This document shows positions 9,917-18,684 of a DNA stretch of 64,000 nt, piece after piece. The number at the start of each line of letters is the position of its first letter. The first letter of the stretch is position 1. Position numbers and translations under genes: made by a program. The notes under the pieces are model-generated. The model searched no databases and had not been told where the DNA came from. It worked only from the letters and a program-made list of their open reading frames with translations. Location of the stretch: contig NZ_CAKPUG010000001.1 in the NCBI RefSeq assembly GCF_934191625.1, positions 124,001-188,000 on the forward strand, given 5' to 3'. The stretch comes from an uncultured Lactococcus sp. (GTDB lineage: Bacteria > Bacillota > Bacilli > Lactobacillales > Streptococcaceae).

Positions 9917-11251
9917 ATGAACACGACGGACAATAGAAAATTAAAACTCCCCGCAGAGAAATTCTTTATCATCGTTGTGCTCATTTTTGGTGTACTCTCA
10001 ACTTTTCTCACACCACCGATGACGACTGGCGATGAAGGTTATCATCTTAGTTATGCCTATAATCAGTTTTCATCAAAACATCCAGAAGTGATGTCCAAGC
10101 CAGCGCTTCGTGTTATAGAGAATGAAGCTATTGGTGGTGTTACAGGTAGTACGGCAGAAATCAGTATCAAGGATACAATATTTAAAAAAGTAGACTTAGA
10201 GAATGACGGTATTCGCTTGAATATCGTGAATAATGGGAATAGTTTTGCACCTATAAACCTTATGCACCTCCCGGCTTCGATTGGTGTACTTATCGCACGC
10301 TTCATCTATCCAAGTATTGGTGTGATGGACTATGGGGGTAGACTTGCCAATCTCTTGTTCTTTGCCCTTTGTTTTTACTTCATTATTAAGAAAAGTAAGC
10401 AAGGTAAGTGGTTATTGGTCATGCTTTTTACCGTTCCTTACCTTATGAAGATTGCAAGTCCAAGCTATGATATCTTTAGTTTTATCATATTCGCAATGTT
10501 TGCACTCAACTTTTTAGAACTCACGCAAATCAATACTTTTAAAGAAATGAGTAGAAAGCAAAAGCTTTATAGTTTAGCAACGATTCTACTCCTACTTTTA
10601 GCAAAGAAAAATTATATTTTCTCTCTCTTTGCCTTTATTGGATTGCCAATGGTCTATAAACCCGTTTTTATAGTGATCAAGAAAATGAAGAAGCAGACAA
10701 TGATTGTTTTGTCTACATTAATGGTTTTCTTGGTCATCGCTGTTCTTGTTCTTTTCAATGAAAAACTTGGCTTGATTCACTTTGCAAAAGTATTTTTTAA
10801 TAACTATTTAAACTTTGTAACAATGGGGACGAATGCGCGAAGAATGTGGATGATTACCCCCATGAATCTTCCAGATTTTTTCAATATTATTTGGATCCTA
10901 TTATTCTGTTGGGTCGCAATGGGAGAATTCAGACGCGTTTATCCTAAGTGGACAGTTTGGAGCTCAGGTATCACTTATCTTGTTAATTGGGTGGGTATAT
11001 TTGCTGGTATCTATGTTGGGCGAAAAACAATGATTGCATTTGACGAGCTTTCAGGACGCTATCTACAACCCTTTATTATCTTCTTCCTCCCAGCTCTGCA
11101 AAATTTAGGAGCAAAGTATAATATTCAACTTTCAGAACGAACAGTCGCAAATATTGCAAAAGTCTCTACAATTACGATAATGGTTCTTTATCTGTTTATT
11201 GTTTTTTATCGAGGATTTATTCTAAGAGTAAAACCAACAGGAGTTGTTTAA
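9917..11251 (+). CDS. DUF2142 multispanning membrane protein (first of two)
   Basis: The 444-residue protein has an N-terminal membrane helix, an extracellular loop beginning PPMTTGDEGYHLSYAY, and roughly ten further hydrophobic segments. The acidic DEGYH motif after the first helix is typical of DUF2142 and resembles the catalytic first loop of GT-C glycosyltransferases. A role in transferring a sugar from a lipid phosphate donor outside the cell is inference. AAGGAG precedes the ATG by a good distance. A second DUF2142 gene closes the locus at 27676-29043. Confidence 0.78.
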   Translation: MNTTDNRKLKLPAEKFFIIVVLIFGVLSTFLTPPMTTGDEGYHLSYAYNQFSSKHPEVMSKPALRVIENEAIGGVTGSTAEISIKDTIFKKVDLENDGIRLNIVNNGNSFAPINLMHLPASIGVLIARFIYPSIGVMDYGGRLANLLFFALCFYFIIKKSKQGKWLLVMLFTVPYLMKIASPSYDIFSFIIFAMFALNFLELTQINTFKEMSRKQKLYSLATILLLLLAKKNYIFSLFAFIGLPMVYKPVFIVIKKMKKQTMIVLSTLMVFLVIAVLVLFNEKLGLIHFAKVFFNNYLNFVTMGTNARRMWMITPMNLPDFFNIIWILLFCWVAMGEFRRVYPKWTVWSSGITYLVNWVGIFAGIYVGRKTMIAFDELSGRYLQPFIIFFLPALQNLGAKYNIQLSERTVANIAKVSTITIMVLYLFIVFYRGFILRVKPTGVV

Positions 11252-11270
11252 AAAAGGAGTAAAACACCCT

Positions 11271-14207
11271 ATGAATAACAAGGTTTCTGTTGTAGTCACT
11301 TGCTACAATCACGAAAAATATATTGCAAAATGTATCAAAAGTATCTTTGAGCAAACATATCAAAATATTGAGCTTATCGTTTTTAACGATGGCTCTACAG
11401 ATCGTTCAGGAGATATTATCTCATCATTGCTTCTAGAGTCTCCTTTTAAAGAAACAAAATACTTTTCAGGGGCTAATCAAGGTATAGTAAAAGTAAGAAA
11501 TGCAGCTCTAGAAAAAATAACAGGTGAATATCTGTTATTTGTGGATAGTGATAATTTTTTAAATAAAGATCATATTGAAATTTTACTTAGAGAATCTAAG
11601 AATCATGGTGATGCAGATATTGCTTATTGTCAGCTCTGGGATTTTGAAGCGCAACGTAATATTTTGCATGACGATCTTGACTTTATTTTAGAAGATGAAC
11701 TCGTGCAAAATGTAATTGATATGTCTTCTTTGGTAAAAACAAAGGCTATAAAACATGCTAAATTTGATGAGAACTTAAAAAGTTTAGAGGACTATGATTT
11801 TTGGCTTAATTTGATTCTCAATAATAGTGCGAACCCCTTTTTTGTAAGAGGGACGAAATTAAATTACAGAGTTTTAGAGTCTTCACGAAGTCAAAGAGAT
11901 GATCTCAATCGCTATTATGAAGATTATCTTTATATTTTGAAGAAGTATAGAGCTCTACTGGGAAAAAAATACGATCAAGCGATTAAGCAAAGTCTTATCA
12001 TAGCATCACAGAATTATAGAGAAATGAATAAAGTGGCTGATGAGCGACTTCTTTTAATACGTGACTTAGAACAAGGACTCCAACATAAAGAGTGGCAGCT
12101 ACAAGTTCAAGAGAAAAAACTACAAGATATTGTCTCTTCAAGTAGCTATAAATTAGGAAATTTTATTATACATAACACGAAACGTACACTATTTGTCTTA
12201 AAAAGACCAAAGCTATTATTAAAAGCTCCTAAAAAAATATATCATAAATTAATGGGAAATGTTCATCCTCTTCTGGGAATACGGAAAGCTTTACTTCGTC
12301 CCTTGCGCAACAAAGCGCGTGCGAAAAATAACTACCAAGATCCGAAGCGAGCACTCGTCTATGTGGTGTATGCAGATGGTAAAAAACTTCAAGAATACAA
12401 AATTATCTTCTTGAAAGCACTTGCTAAATTGTCTCATGAGATTATCATCGTGGAAAATGGTTCCCTCATTCCAGAGGATAGGGATATTTTGGAGGACTTT
12501 GGTCGCGTAGAAGTTCGTCCTAATGAAGGATATGATACCGCAGCTTTTAGACACGGAATCCTTACACTGGCAAAAGATTCACTTTCACAATTTGATGAAC
12601 TGTTGCTTGTCAATGATACAAATGTGGGACCTTTTGTTGACCTAGAATCTACATTTGAAAAAATGGCTTCGCAAAAACTGGATTTCTGGGGAATTTCATA
12701 TGGCGAGCCCCAAGCAGATTTTACCGGATATAATAAGTATAAAACGATTCCGATTCATCTTCAGTCTTACTTTCTCGTTATTGAAAAAAGTATGTTTACC
12801 TCTCAAGAATTTATAAAATATTGGGAGAAAATGGACGATACAAATTCCAGAAATAAAGCTATTGGGAAGCACGAAACAGTTTTTACAAAGCATTTTGAAT
12901 ATTTAGGTTTTAAACACGCAGCTGTGAGTAATAATAATGGTGATAGTGCAATGTATATTCACCCGCTGACCATGCTAAAAGATTTTGATGTTCCTCTTGT
13001 AAAATATACAGCGTTTTCAAATTACACAGATGATAAATTTTTATGGCAAGGTATTTCCCGAAAAACGCAAGTTCCTGAACTGATTGAATACATTAAAACT
13101 TACACAACATATCCAGCCCATGTTATTGATGAAATGATGGAAGAAATTAAGCGTAAAAAGCCTCAAGAGCATATTTTGATTATTGATGGTGTAGAAAATG
13201 CTATTCCTCAATGTACACGCTATCGTGTCGAAAATAAGGCAGCTCAATTAAGGTCCCTTGGTTTTGATGTGTGGACAGTCAATGCTTCAGATTTTCAAAT
13301 GGGGTATGCTGAAAATGCGAGCCACATTATTATCTATCGTACAGGCTACTCTGAAATATTTGAACAACTTTGCCATCTTGCTAAAAAGTATAATAAACCT
13401 ATTTATTACGACATCGATGATCTTGTAATAGATACAAAATATACGGATTTATTATCCTATACCCAAGAGCTTTCAGATATTGAAAAGTATGAGTATGATA
13501 GCGGAGTGAAATCTTATGGAAAAATGATGGCCTTGTGCGATAGCGTTATTACAACTACGCAAACTTTAAAAGAAGAGTTGGAAAACTATAGCTCTGAGGT
13601 GATAATAAACAGAAATCTTGCCAGTGAAGAACTAGTAAGTTTAAGTCAAGAAACACTCAAGGATTATACTCAAGTTTCTTCGGTAATTAAGATAGGGTAT
13701 TTTTCTGGCTCAATTACACACAACGAAAATTTTGAAATGATTAAACCTGCAATAATGCAAATTCTTGAAAAATATCCACAGGTAGAACTGCACTTGGTTG
13801 GCTATATTGATCTTCCTCAAGACTTACAAAAATACGCAAAGCAAATCAAAATGAATGACTATGTGGATTGGAAAGAGCTCCCTAGATTAATTAGCCAAAT
13901 GGATATTAACCTAGCACCCTTGGTTGATAGTGTTTTCAATCGTGCAAAATCAGAGATTAAATGGCTCGAAGCTGCGCTTGTAAAAGTGCCTACTGTAGCT
14001 AGTCATTTGGGATCATTTGAAGAAATGATTAATGCTGATGTAACAGGAGTTTTGGCTCAACCCGAAGAATGGTACGAAAAACTACAAACACTTATCGAGC
14101 AGCCTGATAAACGACAAAAAATTGCGGAAGCAGCTTATGGCTTTGTTTTAGACAAATGTACAGTTAAAAACCATACAGATGAATTTACAAAGAGCATAAG
14201 TAGCTAA
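11271..14207 (+). CDS. Three-part glycosyltransferase with central RgpF domain
   Basis: The 978-residue protein has an N-terminal GT2 domain (about 1-250: VVVTCYNHEKYIAKCI, NDGSTDRSG, VDSDNF), a short helical linker ending in the SSYKLGNF motif, a central RgpF-like rhamnan synthesis domain (about 350-610: VYVVYADGKKL, NEGYDTAAFRHGI, LLLVNDTN) and a C-terminal GT4-like part (about 640-970: YDIDDLV, IGYFSGS, LAPLVDS, SEIKWLEAALV). It probably adds several residues of the backbone. ATG 11271 has AAAGGAGT upstream; an upstream in-frame start at 11244 would put that site inside the coding region. In many relatives RgpF is a separate protein. Confidence 0.85.
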   Translation: MNNKVSVVVTCYNHEKYIAKCIKSIFEQTYQNIELIVFNDGSTDRSGDIISSLLLESPFKETKYFSGANQGIVKVRNAALEKITGEYLLFVDSDNFLNKDHIEILLRESKNHGDADIAYCQLWDFEAQRNILHDDLDFILEDELVQNVIDMSSLVKTKAIKHAKFDENLKSLEDYDFWLNLILNNSANPFFVRGTKLNYRVLESSRSQRDDLNRYYEDYLYILKKYRALLGKKYDQAIKQSLIIASQNYREMNKVADERLLLIRDLEQGLQHKEWQLQVQEKKLQDIVSSSSYKLGNFIIHNTKRTLFVLKRPKLLLKAPKKIYHKLMGNVHPLLGIRKALLRPLRNKARAKNNYQDPKRALVYVVYADGKKLQEYKIIFLKALAKLSHEIIIVENGSLIPEDRDILEDFGRVEVRPNEGYDTAAFRHGILTLAKDSLSQFDELLLVNDTNVGPFVDLESTFEKMASQKLDFWGISYGEPQADFTGYNKYKTIPIHLQSYFLVIEKSMFTSQEFIKYWEKMDDTNSRNKAIGKHETVFTKHFEYLGFKHAAVSNNNGDSAMYIHPLTMLKDFDVPLVKYTAFSNYTDDKFLWQGISRKTQVPELIEYIKTYTTYPAHVIDEMMEEIKRKKPQEHILIIDGVENAIPQCTRYRVENKAAQLRSLGFDVWTVNASDFQMGYAENASHIIIYRTGYSEIFEQLCHLAKKYNKPIYYDIDDLVIDTKYTDLLSYTQELSDIEKYEYDSGVKSYGKMMALCDSVITTTQTLKEELENYSSEVIINRNLASEELVSLSQETLKDYTQVSSVIKIGYFSGSITHNENFEMIKPAIMQILEKYPQVELHLVGYIDLPQDLQKYAKQIKMNDYVDWKELPRLISQMDINLAPLVDSVFNRAKSEIKWLEAALVKVPTVASHLGSFEEMINADVTGVLAQPEEWYEKLQTLIEQPDKRQKIAEAAYGFVLDKCTVKNHTDEFTKSISS

Positions 14208-14304
14208 TTAAAAAATTTGTAGAGAAAGTGTTAATATAGGGCTTAAAAATCCTACGATAATCACTGGGGACAAGCATTATACTTTAAAGGATAAGGAAAT
14301 AATA

Positions 14305-15546
14305 ATGAAAAACATTTTATTCGTCTCTCCAACAGGCACTCTTGATAATGGTGCCGAAATTTCAATTTTTTATCTGATGGATACGCTTGTTCAACGTGGC
14401 AATAAAGTTATAAATGTTGCCCCAGGTTATCAGGGTGAAGATAAAAAAAGTTACAAGGATAAATTTGAAGTTTCTGGTATTGAAACACATATTCTTTCAG
14501 CAGGAAAATGGTGGTGGGAGGATGCTCCAGGTGGGCTTCCGGAAGATGAGAAGGTTCGTGCTTTCTATTATCGGGAAAATATCGCCCAAATTAGAAAACT
14601 CATTCAAGAAAATAATATTGATCTCGTCGTGACGAATACAGTCAATATGTTTCAAGGGGCTGTTGCCGCAGCCTGTGAATCAATACCACATTTCTGGTTA
14701 ATCCATGAATTTCCCGAAAATGAGTTTGCCTATTACTTAGATAAAATAGACTTTATTGAAGAGTATTCAGAAGAAATTTACAGTGTAACAGGCCTCCTCA
14801 ATCAAAATCTGAACTCTCTTTTCCAGAACAAAGAAATCAAAAATTTTATTCCTTACAGCGAAGTGGATATCTCACCTTTGAAAAAAGGAGAAAAAATCCG
14901 TTTTGTCTCTGTTGGTCGCTTGACGGAGCGTAAAAACCAAATGGAGCTTTTACAAGCTTATCATAAGTCTGGAAAGACAGATGTGGAGCTTCTTTTGGTT
15001 GGCGCTCAAGATGAGGATTATAAAACTAAGTGCTTGAGTTACATCAAGAAGCATAACCTGAAGAATGTGAAGTTAACAGGCCACCTTGAACAGCCTTGGG
15101 AAGTACTCACAGACAAAGATATCTTTGTGAGCTCCTCAGCTCTAGAAACCTTTGGTTTGGTCTATATCGAGGCTTTACTCAAAGGCTTACCAGTAATAAT
15201 CTCGGATAATCCAGGCTATGAATCTGCATATAACATCTTCCAAGAAGGTAAAAAATATCATCTCGGAAATATTGAAGAATTATCTGAAATATTATCAAGA
15301 AGTTTAACGGATTTTGAGGCAAAAAAGGAACACAGTATCAATAAAATTCCGGAAGTTCGGGAAAAATATTCTTTAGAATTTGTTTACAAAGAGTTTATTG
15401 AAAGTGCAGAGAAAGTACAAGGCAATAGAAAAAAAACTCTCCGACATATAGAGAAATTGGTCACTTTGAATACGGAACGTTCAAATCCACCGAGCTCGAA
15501 AATAAAAAGAATCGTTAAAAAGGTTCTTTTGAAAATTAAGAAATGA
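14305..15546 (+). CDS. Glycosyltransferase, GT4 family
   Basis: This 413-residue GT-B protein has an N-terminal glycine-rich region (FVSPTGTLDNGAEISIFYL) and the C-terminal GT4 signature (RFVSVGRLTERKNQMELL, SSSALETFGLVYIEALLKGLPVI). The first 50 residues and the WWWEDAPGG stretch are not typical enough to name a donor or acceptor. A basic tail (KIKRIVKKVLLKIKK) may bind the membrane. It follows 97 nt after the RgpF fusion gene and overlaps the next gene by ATGA. Confidence 0.82.
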   Translation: MKNILFVSPTGTLDNGAEISIFYLMDTLVQRGNKVINVAPGYQGEDKKSYKDKFEVSGIETHILSAGKWWWEDAPGGLPEDEKVRAFYYRENIAQIRKLIQENNIDLVVTNTVNMFQGAVAAACESIPHFWLIHEFPENEFAYYLDKIDFIEEYSEEIYSVTGLLNQNLNSLFQNKEIKNFIPYSEVDISPLKKGEKIRFVSVGRLTERKNQMELLQAYHKSGKTDVELLLVGAQDEDYKTKCLSYIKKHNLKNVKLTGHLEQPWEVLTDKDIFVSSSALETFGLVYIEALLKGLPVIISDNPGYESAYNIFQEGKKYHLGNIEELSEILSRSLTDFEAKKEHSINKIPEVREKYSLEFVYKEFIESAEKVQGNRKKTLRHIEKLVTLNTERSNPPSSKIKRIVKKVLLKIKK

Positions 15547-16418
15547 TAACGATGAATATAACTATCTCTTTAGTAGCTTACGCACAAAAATTCACAGAAA
15601 CTGAATCTTTCGATTCGCTCCTTAAGATGAGCGAGTCCATCAAAAAAAAGCTTAATATCATTGTTTTTGATAATGGAAGTACAGATTATTCCGATGTCGC
15701 CCTACCTTCTGGTTTTCATTCACTCACCTATATCTATAATAAGAACAATGAGGAGCGGGGGACACGCATAGCATATGAGACTTCGCTCAGCCATTCGAAC
15801 GACGAATGGCTAATGCTACTCGATGATGATACCTCACTTACAGAAGAGTATCTGTGTCTTTTGCTTACTGAACTAGAAAGCACGGATAGAGATAGAGAGA
15901 TAGTTGCCTACTGCGCAAAAATATACGATGATATAACACAAATTTCCCCAACGGCAAGTGAAACTCTAGACATGCTCTTATTTCCAAAGGAAGCAGGAGT
16001 CTACGAACAAGATATTTCAGGGATTTCTAGTACTTTGACATTGAGAAAATCTTTTATTGAAGACATAGGTGGTTTTTCCAAAGAGTTTCCCCTCGATTAT
16101 TTAGACCATTGGTTGTTTTCTCAGATTATTTCTAACAAAAAAAAGGTGAAAGTCTTAAATTGTCAGTTAAGTCATCAGCTTTCAGTTCAAGATTTATCAA
16201 GTTTGTCAGAGGAAAGATTTTATAGCATTTTTAGTAGCGAATACAGGTTCTATAAAGCCTATAAACCTGAGTTGTTCTGTCAACTTAATAAAAAATATGT
16301 TAAAATGGTTCTAAAAGGTTTTTTGAAAAAAGAGTCTGGAATCAGATGGAAGAGCTTGATTAAAGTGATGTTAAGAGTAAAAACCAACAAACCCGAGGGT
16401 AAGAGAGGACTTGAATAA
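15543..16418 (+). CDS. Glycosyltransferase, GT2 family, rhamnosyltransferase-like
   Basis: The 291-residue protein begins like WbbL-type rhamnosyltransferases (ISLVAYAQKF, IVFDNGSTDYSDV) and contains the LLDDDTSL acidic motif and a DHWLFSQI region. Donor and acceptor are unknown. The start ATG 15543 overlaps the stop of the previous gene; ATG 15552 is an alternative. Neither has a clear ribosome binding site, so translation is probably coupled. The final 15 residues are very basic. Confidence 0.75.
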   Translation: MITMNITISLVAYAQKFTETESFDSLLKMSESIKKKLNIIVFDNGSTDYSDVALPSGFHSLTYIYNKNNEERGTRIAYETSLSHSNDEWLMLLDDDTSLTEEYLCLLLTELESTDRDREIVAYCAKIYDDITQISPTASETLDMLLFPKEAGVYEQDISGISSTLTLRKSFIEDIGGFSKEFPLDYLDHWLFSQIISNKKKVKVLNCQLSHQLSVQDLSSLSEERFYSIFSSEYRFYKAYKPELFCQLNKKYVKMVLKGFLKKESGIRWKSLIKVMLRVKTNKPEGKRGLE

Positions 16419-16420
16419 AG

Positions 16421-17152
16421 TTGATTAATGAAGCAAAAATTCTTCTAATCATTCCTGCGTATAACGAGGGAGAAGGCATTGCAGAGAACATACGAAAAGT
16501 AGAGCAGTATAGAGCAAACTCTCCTTATAATTTAGATTATGTAGTCATTAATGATGGCTCTACTGATAATGAAGAAGAGGTTTTAAGAGAGAATAATATC
16601 AATCATGTTGAGCTCATTCAAAACCTTGGGATTGGTGGAGCTGTGCAAACAGGCTATATGTATGCAGATAAAAATGGCTATGATATTGCAGTGCAATTTG
16701 ATGGAGACGGCCAACATGATATTGAATCGCTTCCTCAACTTGTTGATCCGATTCTAAAGAACCAAGCGGATTTTACGGTTGGTTCCAGATTTCTCGATGA
16801 CAGCAATTCCGAATTTAAGTCTTCAAGAACACGGCAAATTGGGATCAAAGTGCTTTCAGCTTTGATACGTTTGACTTCAAATATCCGTATAATGGATGTT
16901 ACCAGTGGGTACCGTGCAGGTAATCGTAAAGTTATAAAGCAGTTTGTGAAGAGATATCCACGTCAATATCCCGAGCCAGAAAGTTATATGCATCTTTTTG
17001 CGAAAAATATTCGAGTGAAAGAAGTCGGTGTAAGGATGTTTGAGCGTACAACAGGAACATCTAGTATTAACCTTTTAAAAGGTGTGAATTATATGATTAG
17101 TGTTTCATTATCTATTTTAGCAGCATCATTAGTAGGAAAAGGGAGAAAATAA
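16421..17152 (+). CDS. Lipid-phosphate sugar synthase, GT2 family (DPM1-like)
   Basis: The 243-residue protein matches dolichol-phosphate mannose synthase-like GT2 enzymes: LLIIPAYNEGEGIAENI, INDGSTDNEE, NLGIGGAVQTGY, QFDGDGQHD. Such enzymes charge undecaprenyl phosphate with one sugar. It has no added membrane helices, which fits the partner DUF2304 protein encoded next. The start is TTG 16421 with GAGAGGA 10 nt upstream; the nearby ATG at 16428 is out of frame. In L. lactis a GT2-DUF2304 pair (WpsA-WpsB) sits at a comparable place. Confidence 0.85.
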   Translation: MINEAKILLIIPAYNEGEGIAENIRKVEQYRANSPYNLDYVVINDGSTDNEEEVLRENNINHVELIQNLGIGGAVQTGYMYADKNGYDIAVQFDGDGQHDIESLPQLVDPILKNQADFTVGSRFLDDSNSEFKSSRTRQIGIKVLSALIRLTSNIRIMDVTSGYRAGNRKVIKQFVKRYPRQYPEPESYMHLFAKNIRVKEVGVRMFERTTGTSSINLLKGVNYMISVSLSILAASLVGKGRK

Positions 17153-17514
17153 TGCCTGTACAACTAAGAATATTAGCAATAGTTCTCGCAGTTTCATTCT
17201 TTTTCTATACGATTCACCTTGTCAGAAAAGATAAAGCAGAAATTAGACATATGTTGAAATGGTTGGTTTTAGCACTAATTATTTTGTTTGGATCGCTCTT
17301 TCCCGAGGTGGGAAGTGATGTTGCACATTTTTTTGGTATTGAAACTTTAACAGCATTATCTTTGTTTATCCTGGTAGGGATTTTATTAACTATTGTTTTG
17401 AAATATCAGATGTCACTTATCTCTGCGGAAAAACAAATAAAAAATTTAGTTCAAGAAATATCATTACTAAAGAAGAAACTAGAAGAAGTGGAAATAAAGC
17501 ATGATTCAAAATAA
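17152..17514 (+). CDS. DUF2304 membrane protein, partner of the preceding GT2
   Basis: The 120-residue protein has three membrane helices (about 5-22, 35-55, 65-85) and a C-terminal coiled coil (NLVQEISLLKKKLEEVE). DUF2304 proteins are found next to DPM1-like GT2 enzymes, where they may anchor the enzyme or help flip the lipid-sugar. The start overlaps the preceding stop by one base (TAATG), so the two are made together. Confidence 0.85.
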   Translation: MPVQLRILAIVLAVSFFFYTIHLVRKDKAEIRHMLKWLVLALIILFGSLFPEVGSDVAHFFGIETLTALSLFILVGILLTIVLKYQMSLISAEKQIKNLVQEISLLKKKLEEVEIKHDSK

Positions 17515-18457
17515 TAATATTTTAATTACTGGTGGTGCGGGATTCATTGGATCCTCTCTAGCAAATAGACTTCTTCCCACTAATACGATTACTGTCATTG
17601 ACGACCTCTCTATGGGGGATTTTTCTAATTTAGAACTATCAAAAAATTTAACAAAAATAGAAGGTTCGGTAACGGATAAGTCCTTGCTTGAAAAAGTTCT
17701 CGGTGAAAATGATTTTGATTATATTTTTCACTTTGCAGCAGTGGCTTCCGTAGCAGATTCTGTTGCTCGTCCCTACGAAACTCACCAAGTAAATTTCGAT
17801 AGTACGATGACAATATTAGAAATACTCAGAAGAAATAAAAAGTCATTGAAACGACTAATTTTTTCTTCAAGTGCAGCGGTTTACGGTGATGAGCCCACTC
17901 TGCCTAAACAAGAAGAAAGTATTATCCGTCCTCTAACACCTTATGCGGTGGATAAATTTGCATCAGAAAAAATGGCGATGGTTTACAATGATTTGTATAA
18001 AATACCAGTCAGTGCAACCCGATTTTTTAATGTTTATGGACCAAATCAAAATCCTAGCTCCCCTTACTCGGGCTTTATTTCTATATTAGTTGATCGTTTA
18101 AAAAGAAAAGCTCCTTTGACAATTTTTGGTGACGGTGAGCAGGCGCGTGACTTTGTTTATATTGATGACGTTCTGCAAGCGCTACTTCTTATTGCGACTT
18201 CGGACCAATCTCTTGGTCAGGTTTATAATGTGGGTACCGGCAAAAAAACTACTTTGAATGATTTAATTCAACTCTCTCAAAGAAATTTGGGTCAAGAATT
18301 GGATATCGAATATGTTGAACCTAGAGAAGGAGATATCAAGCTTTCAATTAGTAGTATCCAAAAATTAAAGGAAATAGGATATAGTCCAAAGTATAGTCTC
18401 GAAGCTGGGATGAATGAATACTTAGATTATGAATTTCATAAAAGAAAAACGAGTTAA
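17501..18457 (+). CDS. NAD-dependent nucleotide-sugar epimerase
   Basis: This extended short-chain dehydrogenase of 318 residues has [14 protein letters not shown] near the N-terminus, the serine motif FSSSAAVYGD, and YAVDKFASE with the YxxxK pair. It looks like UDP-hexose 4-epimerases of the GalE/WbpP group; the exact substrate cannot be read from the sequence. It probably supplies a UDP-galactose-type or UDP-GalNAc-type precursor. It overlaps the DUF2304 gene by 14 nt. A gene remnant follows it, so this may be the right edge of a module. Confidence 0.85.
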   Translation: MIQNNNILITGGAGFIGSSLANRLLPTNTITVIDDLSMGDFSNLELSKNLTKIEGSVTDKSLLEKVLGENDFDYIFHFAAVASVADSVARPYETHQVNFDSTMTILEILRRNKKSLKRLIFSSSAAVYGDEPTLPKQEESIIRPLTPYAVDKFASEKMAMVYNDLYKIPVSATRFFNVYGPNQNPSSPYSGFISILVDRLKRKAPLTIFGDGEQARDFVYIDDVLQALLLIATSDQSLGQVYNVGTGKKTTLNDLIQLSQRNLGQELDIEYVEPREGDIKLSISSIQKLKEIGYSPKYSLEAGMNEYLDYEFHKRKTS

Positions 18458-18500
18458 AAACAGAAATATTTTTCACAGCCATAAGTAAAGAGTTCATATA

Positions 18501-18671
18501 GTGATAATAACTCTCATATTTTGGTTATGATTTACATATATCTTATATTTCACACAAGATTTTCCTAACACTCTGAATTCCGTTGTTACACTACTTGTGA
18601 GAGGAAGTATTTGGTTAGTTTTAATTGTGATTTTCTTATACTTACCTGGCGATTTAAAAAATATAAAATAA
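18501..18671 (+). pseudogene. Remnant of a membrane protein gene (C-terminal fragment)
   Basis: The 227-bp gap between the epimerase and the next glycosyltransferase holds a frame without a start codon: after a TGA at 18528 it stays open for 46 codons to a TAA at 18669. The end reads VVTLLVRGSIWLVLIVIFLY followed by LPGDLKNIK, a typical hydrophobic helix with a short charged tail. A few hydrophobic residues also precede the TGA. This looks like the end of a lost flippase or polymerase, but the family is not certain. Confidence 0.45.
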
Positions 18672-18684
18672 TTGGTGAAAAATA

